Origin: Bordetella parapertussis
Lineage (GTDB): Bacteria > Pseudomonadota > Gammaproteobacteria > Burkholderiales > Burkholderiaceae_A
Reading direction: 5' to 3'
Assembly: GCA_945901825.1 (NCBI GenBank)
Contig: CAMDMC010000006.1
Location: 18,245 to 82,244, forward strand
DNA length: 64,000 nt
This document shows positions 58,604 through 64,000 of the stretch, piece after piece; the first letter of the stretch is position 1; each line of letters starts with the position of its first letter. The notes beneath the pieces are model-generated. The model saw only the letters and a program-made list of their open reading frames with translations. It ran no database searches and had not been told where the DNA came from. Made by a program: the position numbers and the translations under genes.

Positions 58604-61600
58604 GTAAGGCCCTTTGCATAGTGACTCAAGAGTCCGTTAACAAGTCGTTCAAGCCGCATGAAGCGCGAACCTTTCACCCAGACGGTAAGCGCCGGGCCTT
58701 GAGCCTGAAGATTTAAGGAAGGCTGCCCCGGGGGCACCTTTTCAAAAAAGTCCTGCAAGGCCGCCGACAGGGCTGGCAGATCTGCAAACGACCGGCCAAT
58801 TCCTAACCTATGGCCTGCGCTTGTCATGGCCTCTCCGAGCAGCCAGATCTCCTCAATGCCAGCCTGGCTTGCCTTTTGCAAAACCTCTTGATGAAAAGCT
58901 GGACCTTGATCACCCACCTCACCCATATCCCCAAGGACCATGAGGCGTGCGCCCTCAAGGCCCGCTAAGGCCTTAACCGCAGCAAGCACTGAGTCGGGAT
59001 TGGCGTTGTAACTGTCATCAACAAGCCAGGCATTGGGCAGAATCTGGTGAACCTTGCCTCGCCCGTTGACAGGCGCAAACCGGGCGAGCCCTCGCTGCAG
59101 GCTCTTGGGCGCAGCCCCCATGGCGAGGGCAAGGCCTGCGGCTGCCGCAAAATTGCTGGCGTAATGCTCGCCAATCGCAGGTAGTCGCACCGGGCCTAAG
59201 GTCTCGGTCTCCACCGCCGAGAACGATGTCGCCTCCTCATGGCGCTCGATAACCAGGCTAACCGCCAGACTTGGTCCGGGTCCCGCGCTTGCGCGAAGCT
59301 CCAGGTTCGGTCGGCCCAGTGGGCGCTGGGTCCAGGCTGTGGTGCTTGCGGGCTGACCCTGCAGCCCAAATCGAATCAGCTGAATATCCGTTCGTGCCTG
59401 AAGGCGGCTGGCCCAGATGGGCTCATGGTCGATGTCGCAAGGCAGCGCGGCAAAGCCCTTGGGCTCAATATAGTCAAGAGCTGCGCCGTTTTCTCTGGCG
59501 CAGGCCTCGACGGTCTGCATGAATTCCTGATGCTCGCGTTGCGCGTTGGTAATCACCACGGCCGTAGGGGCCGCTGCTCGCGCGAGCTCTTGAATTTCGT
59601 TGGGATGGTTCATACCAATCTCAACCACCGCCACGCGATGGCGAGGTCGCAGTCCCAGCAGAGTCATTGGCAGCCCAATGTGATTATTCAGGTTGCCGCG
59701 TGTTGCATGAACATGCCCCAGCCCAAAGGCTTCAAGCAAGGCCAGGCTCGTCATTTCTTTGACGGTCGTCTTGCCATTGGAGCCAAGCACTGCCGCCAAG
59801 GGTCCCGCCCACCAGCGACGCCAATGCCCGGATAGGCTTGTAAGGGCCTGCTGCACATCACGAACTTTAATAAGCCGGTGCCTATCGTCTGCCTTGGTGC
59901 CCTCAGGCAGACGATAGGCGCTGGAAACCAGGGCAGCCCGCGCTCCCTGTTCAAGCGCCGTGGCAACAAAGTCGTGGCCATCAAAGGTCTCGCCCTTGAT
60001 CGCCACAAAAAGGCCATGCCGGCATGGCAGACGGCTGTCGCTGCAAATGGGGCCAAGAGGCTCAAGCCAGTCTGGGGGGGGCTGGCTTGAGCCCGAGCGC
60101 CTTGCACTCTCATCGCTCGGCTCAAGAGCAAGCAGCCCATCGGCCTTTAGCCACTGGCAGATGGTCTCAAGGCTCGGCAAGGGCCGATAACTCTCAAGAA
60201 ACTGCAAGGCCACCTGGCGATCGTCAAAGGGAAGGCGAACCCCCTGAATTTCCTGGTAAGTCTCGTGACCCTTTCCTGCAATCAGCACATGGTCGGCTGG
60301 GCCTGCAAGATCGATGGCCTTGGCAATGGCAAGCCTGCGGTCGGGCTCAACCAGAACATGGACCCGCTGCTCAGGCTCTAAGCCTTCAAGAATCTGATCG
60401 ATGATGCTCTCGGGCACCTCGGTTCGTGGATTGTCCGATGTAATCACCAGTTGGCTTGCGCCCGCGTAAGCGGCTTTTGCCATGAGCGGCCGTTTGGCAG
60501 CATCGCGGTCGCCCCCACAACCAAAGACAACAATAAGCTCCCCCTTGGAGGCGCCTGCCAGGGGCCGAAGGGCACGAAGTACCTGCTCAAGGGCGTCGGC
60601 CGTATGCGCAAAATCAATCCAGACAGTGGGCCTTGGAAGGCCGGCACGCTCGGGCGACACGGCCTTACCTTTAAAAGGCTCAAGTCTCTGCAGGCGGCCT
60701 TCGGGAAGAACAAAACGATTCAATGCATGCAGCAACTCGTCGGGTGCATAACCATAGGCATGCAGCAGCCCCGTGACCACGGAGGCATTTTGAAGGTTGT
60801 GCAGGCCGGGCAAGGGGAAGTCTTTGAAAACGGCGGCGGCCAGGTCAGGGCCTGCGTTGGCCATTTGAAGTCCGACCTGCAGCAAGCCTGGGACGCTTGA
60901 TCGCGTTAAAAGCCGCAGCTGGGCCGCTGGGCCATTTGACAGCCCCATCGACAGCGGTTGAACTGGGCGCTCAAAGGATTGGACGGCAACGCTAAGAAAG
61001 CCTGCAGCGCTTGCAGCGGTCTGACGAATAATGTCTGGCAAGGGGTCTTGGCCCTCAATGGGCTCGGCAAGAATCGAATGGCCAAGCCCGGGCGCTTCAA
61101 ACAACAGGGCCTTGGCCTTGGCATAGGCCTGCAGGTTTCCGTGAAAGTCCAGATGATCATGACCGAAACTTGTAAGGCCAGCAGCCCGAATGGAGCAGCC
61201 CGTAAGCCTGTAACTCACAATGCCAATGGAACTTGCCTCAAGGCAGACATGCTCGATGCCCCGGCCTAACAGCTCGGCCAGCCAGACCTGAAGGCTCACC
61301 GCATCGAGGCTTGTCAGGCCTGGTTCAGCAAGCTGCCGAACCAAGGGGTCGTCCTGGCCTCGGGCATCGAAAGCCCGCGGCCGTCTCGGCTCAAAACTAA
61401 AAATGCCCAGAGTGCCCAGGCAGGCCGACTTCGCACCAAGCAACGCAAGGCTGCGGGCAAGTGCGTAGCAGGCTGTTGTCTTGCCATTGGTACCGGTCAC
61501 TGCGGTGACCTTAAGGGAACGTGAGGGCTGCCCATAAAAGTAAGAGGCAATCAGGCCCGCCCTCTCGCGAAGCTGCTCGACATAGAGTACGGAAAGGCTG

Positions 61601-61872
61601 GCCCTGCGGCTGTTGCCAGGGGATGACTGATCGGCCTTCCAGGCGTCAACCGCTTGGGCATGACTTGCATCCAGCACCATGCCTGCGGCGGCCTTCTCAA
61701 GGCAGGCTGCAAGCAGTACCTGCAGGCCCATCTGCTTGCCAGGCAGTGCCAAAAGCCAGTCACCCTCAACAAGCCTTTGAACCTGGGAGACGAGCTGGCC
61801 CGTGCAGTCTTTCCGAAGCTGCTCGGCGTAGAGCGCGCTCTTTGCGTCTTCAATGGCCAAGGGGTGTATCAA
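58591..61872 (-). CDS. murE/murF: Fused MurE-MurF: meso-DAP-adding and D-Ala-D-Ala-adding ligase
   Basis: One 1093-residue frame encodes two successive Mur ligases. MurE (about residues 1-565) adds meso-diaminopimelate: ATP site [15 protein letters not shown] and the [10 protein letters not shown] motif, which specifies meso-DAP rather than lysine. MurF (about 570-1093) adds D-Ala-D-Ala: [31 protein letters not shown] and [18 protein letters not shown]. The joint at [18 protein letters not shown] has no internal start site. Comparable MurE-MurF fusions are known in Bordetella and several other Burkholderiales. It overlaps ftsI by 4 bp and mraY by 13 bp. Confidence 0.97.
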   Translation of the reverse strand: MIHPLAIEDAKSALYAEQLRKDCTGQLVSQVQRLVEGDWLLALPGKQMGLQVLLAACLEKAAAGMVLDASHAQAVDAWKADQSSPGNSRRASLSVLYVEQLRERAGLIASYFYGQPSRSLKVTAVTGTNGKTTACYALARSLALLGAKSACLGTLGIFSFEPRRPRAFDARGQDDPLVRQLAEPGLTSLDAVSLQVWLAELLGRGIEHVCLEASSIGIVSYRLTGCSIRAAGLTSFGHDHLDFHGNLQAYAKAKALLFEAPGLGHSILAEPIEGQDPLPDIIRQTAASAAGFLSVAVQSFERPVQPLSMGLSNGPAAQLRLLTRSSVPGLLQVGLQMANAGPDLAAAVFKDFPLPGLHNLQNASVVTGLLHAYGYAPDELLHALNRFVLPEGRLQRLEPFKGKAVSPERAGLPRPTVWIDFAHTADALEQVLRALRPLAGASKGELIVVFGCGGDRDAAKRPLMAKAAYAGASQLVITSDNPRTEVPESIIDQILEGLEPEQRVHVLVEPDRRLAIAKAIDLAGPADHVLIAGKGHETYQEIQGVRLPFDDRQVALQFLESYRPLPSLETICQWLKADGLLALEPSDESARRSGSSQPPPDWLEPLGPICSDSRLPCRHGLFVAIKGETFDGHDFVATALEQGARAALVSSAYRLPEGTKADDRHRLIKVRDVQQALTSLSGHWRRWWAGPLAAVLGSNGKTTVKEMTSLALLEAFGLGHVHATRGNLNNHIGLPMTLLGLRPRHRVAVVEIGMNHPNEIQELARAAAPTAVVITNAQREHQEFMQTVEACARENGAALDYIEPKGFAALPCDIDHEPIWASRLQARTDIQLIRFGLQGQPASTTAWTQRPLGRPNLELRASAGPGPSLAVSLVIERHEEATSFSAVETETLGPVRLPAIGEHYASNFAAAAGLALAMGAAPKSLQRGLARFAPVNGRGKVHQILPNAWLVDDSYNANPDSVLAAVKALAGLEGARLMVLGDMGEVGDQGPAFHQEVLQKASQAGIEEIWLLGEAMTSAGHRLGIGRSFADLPALSAALQDFFEKVPPGQPSLNLQAQGPALTVWVKGSRFMRLERLVNGLLSHYAKGLTCSC

Positions 61873-63758
61873 AGAATGCCCTCTTCCTGACCAACACGGG
61901 TGGGCTGAACACGAACCGCGGGGTCGGGCGACATCTGCATACGCCTTAGGCTGTCGCCGGCAACCCTTGCGAAAACCGGCGCAGCCACCTCGCCACCATA
62001 ATGGCCTTGCCTGGTCGGCTCATCCACGATCACGCCAATGACAAGCCTTGGCGCAGAGGCGGGCGCAAACCCAACAAAAGAGGCGATGTAGCGGTCCTTC
62101 GCATAGCCACCGTTCTCAGTCTTGTGTGCCGTTCCCGTTTTTCCTGCAACCTGAAAGCCCTCAAGCTGCGCGCGGGAGCCCGTACCCTCCGGGCCAGCAG
62201 CCTGAGACAGCATCTCTCGAACCGCTGCCGCAGTTTTCGCACTAAAAATGGGGGTGCCCACGACAGGCCCATTCACCGGGGTCATGCGCAGATCAACCAT
62301 ATCGCCGTTACGGGCGAAGACGGTGTAGGCCTGAACCATCTGCAGCAAGGATGCAGAAAGGCCATAGCCGTAGGAGATGGTTGCCTTATCAATGGGCTGC
62401 CATGACTGCCAGGGTCTTAGCCGACCAGAGGCCTCTGCAGGAAACTGCAGTCGCGTTGGCTTACCAAAGCCAAGACTTGTAAAGGTGTCGTGCATGGCTG
62501 CAGAAGGCAGACCTCGTGAGATTTGAACCATGCCAACGTTGCTGGATTTCTTTATAACTTCGGTCACGGTAAGCCGGTCGTAGGCCTTGGTGTCGCGTAT
62601 GGTTTGCCGACCAATCGTCGTGCGGCCATTGCCTGTCGAGACGGATGTCGAGGGCTCAAACAGCGAGGCATCAAGGGCCGCGGCAACCACAAAAGGCTTC
62701 ATGGTGGAACCAGGCTCGAACAAATCGGCGGCCGCACGGTTACGAACCCTTGTTGCATCAAGCTGTCCGCGCTGGTCAGGATTAAAGGAGGGGGCATTTG
62801 AGAGGGCAAGAAGCTCGCCGGTTCGGCTGTCAACCACCACCACCGAGACCGACTTCGCCTGATGCTGGCGCCATGCCTCTTGAGCGGCCTGATAGGCAAT
62901 GGCCTGGATCCCTGCATCCAACGAAAGACGAATGTCCTCACCCGGCACCGCGAGCCTCATGGTCTTCTGGCCAAAGGCCTGACTGCGGCCATCGACCACC
63001 AGTCGCTCCTCGCCGTTTGCCCCGCGCAAAGTTTTTTCCATCTGGCGCTCAAGGCCCTCAAGGCCTTGGTCTTGGCTATTGGTAAAGCCAATGAGGTTGG
63101 CAAAGGCGGCCCCGTGGGGGTAGTAACGCTGAAACTCTTGTTCAAGCTCAATGCCGGGAATACGAAGCGCCCGAATCTGATCGGCCTTGGTCAGTTCAAG
63201 CCCAGAGGCAAGATAGAAGAACCGGGGTGTGCCCTTGACACGCGCCTGAAGGTCTTGCAACGGCATGCCGAGAATCTCAGCAAACTTTTTAAGTCGAGGG
63301 TGTCGAACATCCAAGACTTTTGGCGCAATGCCCACGCGATGCTCGGAGAGACTGACAGCAAGGACATCGCCATTGCGGTCAAGAAGCCGTCCACGAGGGG
63401 CGGGCAGAACGCTCAGCCTTTCAAAGCGGCTGGCGGCGCGCTTTTCCCACTGATCCAGACTGACCTGCTGAAGATAAAACGATCGGCCCCATACCGTTGC
63501 CAGGCCAAGCATCAACATTCCCAAGACAAACTGAGAACGCCCAGCCGTCGCACGCCAGGTCAGAATGGTCTGGTCCGATCCCTTGCCCGATCGAACGGAG
63601 GTGGCTGATCCTTTTTTACCCTCTGGCCGAGCTACAGTTACAGACTTGGCCCCAAGAATACGTGGCCGCTCGGTCGACTTGGCAGCAGGCTTGCGCGAGC
63701 GGTCTGGCCTGCCGGCTGGCGTAAAGCTTGGCCAGATCACGGTAGGGCGCACGGTCAA
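61869..63758 (-). CDS. ftsI: Septal peptidoglycan transpeptidase FtsI (PBP3)
   Basis: FtsI crosslinks septal peptidoglycan. The 629-residue class B PBP has one transmembrane helix (about residues 74-95), the PBP dimerisation region with APRGRLLDRNG, and the transpeptidase motifs SxxK in EPGSTMKPF, SSN in IKKSSNVGMVQ, and KTG in VAGKTGTAHK. The cytoplasmic tail before the helix is about 70 residues and very basic, longer than in E. coli (about 23). It starts at TTG 63758, whose TTGA overlaps the ftsL stop; no Met occurs before residue 81. Confidence 0.96.
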   Translation of the reverse strand: MTVRPTVIWPSFTPAGRPDRSRKPAAKSTERPRILGAKSVTVARPEGKKGSATSVRSGKGSDQTILTWRATAGRSQFVLGMLMLGLATVWGRSFYLQQVSLDQWEKRAASRFERLSVLPAPRGRLLDRNGDVLAVSLSEHRVGIAPKVLDVRHPRLKKFAEILGMPLQDLQARVKGTPRFFYLASGLELTKADQIRALRIPGIELEQEFQRYYPHGAAFANLIGFTNSQDQGLEGLERQMEKTLRGANGEERLVVDGRSQAFGQKTMRLAVPGEDIRLSLDAGIQAIAYQAAQEAWRQHQAKSVSVVVVDSRTGELLALSNAPSFNPDQRGQLDATRVRNRAAADLFEPGSTMKPFVVAAALDASLFEPSTSVSTGNGRTTIGRQTIRDTKAYDRLTVTEVIKKSSNVGMVQISRGLPSAAMHDTFTSLGFGKPTRLQFPAEASGRLRPWQSWQPIDKATISYGYGLSASLLQMVQAYTVFARNGDMVDLRMTPVNGPVVGTPIFSAKTAAAVREMLSQAAGPEGTGSRAQLEGFQVAGKTGTAHKTENGGYAKDRYIASFVGFAPASAPRLVIGVIVDEPTRQGHYGGEVAAPVFARVAGDSLRRMQMSPDPAVRVQPTRVGQEEGIL

Positions 63759-64000
63759 GGTGAGGCCTCGGCCAGTCGTGCGTTGGTTACAGGCGCCGGA
63801 AGGTAGATGGTCTGCTCAGAGCCGATGGGCACCATGCCCAGATTCGAGCGTGCTGTCTGCTCGAGCCGAGCCGGTGTCTTGAGGCTCGCCACCGCGACCT
63901 CAAGGTTTTCAACCTCCGAAGCGCGTCGCTCAACAAGCCGCTCAAGACGCTGCGACTCGGCAAAAAGCCTGCGCTCTTGGTAGCGCGTAGTGACCAGCGC
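63755..64000 (-). CDS. ftsL: Cell division protein FtsL (partial, 5' end missing)
   Basis: The last 81 codons of a gene enter from the right edge and stop at TGA 63757-63755, within the TTGA overlap with ftsI. The sequence YQERRLFAESQRLERLVERRASEVENLEVAVASL is a leucine-zipper-like coiled coil, followed by RLEQTARSNLGMVPIGSEQTIYL, the conserved FtsL C-terminal motif. The N-terminal transmembrane helix lies outside the window. FtsL joins FtsB and FtsQ. Upstream, rsmH and mraZ would be expected. Confidence 0.9.
   Translation of the reverse strand, partial: ALVTTRYQERRLFAESQRLERLVERRASEVENLEVAVASLKTPARLEQTARSNLGMVPIGSEQTIYLPAPVTNARLAEASP

Overview
The window is a 64 kb stretch of ordinary, densely packed chromosomal DNA from a betaproteobacterium, most likely of the order Burkholderiales. 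The evidence is gene order (divergent yhdP/glnE; accB-accC-prmA; rplU-rpmA-obgE-proB; a CorC-type gene followed by prepilin peptidase, coaE, zapD and mutT; secA-argJ-ATPase-mutT; the ftsL-to-lpxC division cluster), a lysine/alanine/proline-repeat histone H1-like protein, and a fused MurE-MurF. I cannot name a genus. Intergenic space is very small. I see no insertion sequence, phage gene, integrase, CRISPR array, toxin-antitoxin pair or rRNA gene, and only one tRNA.

Layout. 1-9.4 kb: the 5' part of yhdP (envelope lipid transport), divergent glnE (glutamine synthetase adenylyltransferase), ilvE, a small zinc-finger protein, a BepA-like periplasmic protease and divergent moaC. 9.5-15.3 kb: a leftward operon of mpl, a fused ribonuclease II-shikimate dehydrogenase gene, and mgtE. 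15.35-20.8 kb: a rightward run of a conserved unknown gene, tlpA-like thioredoxin, aroQ, accB, accC, prmA and a PfkB-family kinase. 20.8-26.9 kb: yggT, the H1-like gene, nrdB and nrdA, all leftward; nrdA is preceded by a pair of NrdR boxes. 26.9-35.5 kb: ampD, a small PP0621-type protein and a CcsA-type membrane protein; ffh; proS divergent from rppH; then rplU-rpmA-obgE-proB. 35.6-40.4 kb: ispB, tRNA-Pro(CGG), a CorC/HlyC-type gene, a short prepilin peptidase, coaE and zapD.

40.4-64 kb, almost all leftward: mutT, a DUF815 ATPase, argJ and secA (with a DUF721/DciA-like gene in the opposite direction), lpxC, a Prx5-type peroxiredoxin, and the division and cell-wall (dcw) cluster ftsZ, ftsA, ftsQ, ddl, murC, murG, ftsW, murD, mraY, murE-murF, ftsI and the end of ftsL. 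Most dcw genes overlap by 4-17 bp, so they are probably co-transcribed and translationally coupled. With mpl and ampD, the window holds the cytoplasmic steps of peptidoglycan synthesis after UDP-MurNAc plus its recycling.

Nothing here is a clear new defence or mobile system. The observations most worth following are: the RNase II-AroE fusion; divergent gene pairs whose start codons are only about 18-50 bp apart with -10-like hexamers placed for leaderless transcription; a probable AUU start for glnE; a prepilin peptidase lacking its methyltransferase half and its usual pilB/pilC neighbours; a perfect 19-bp palindrome at the promoter of the H1-like gene; and a 91-bp tail-to-tail overlap of rppH and proB.
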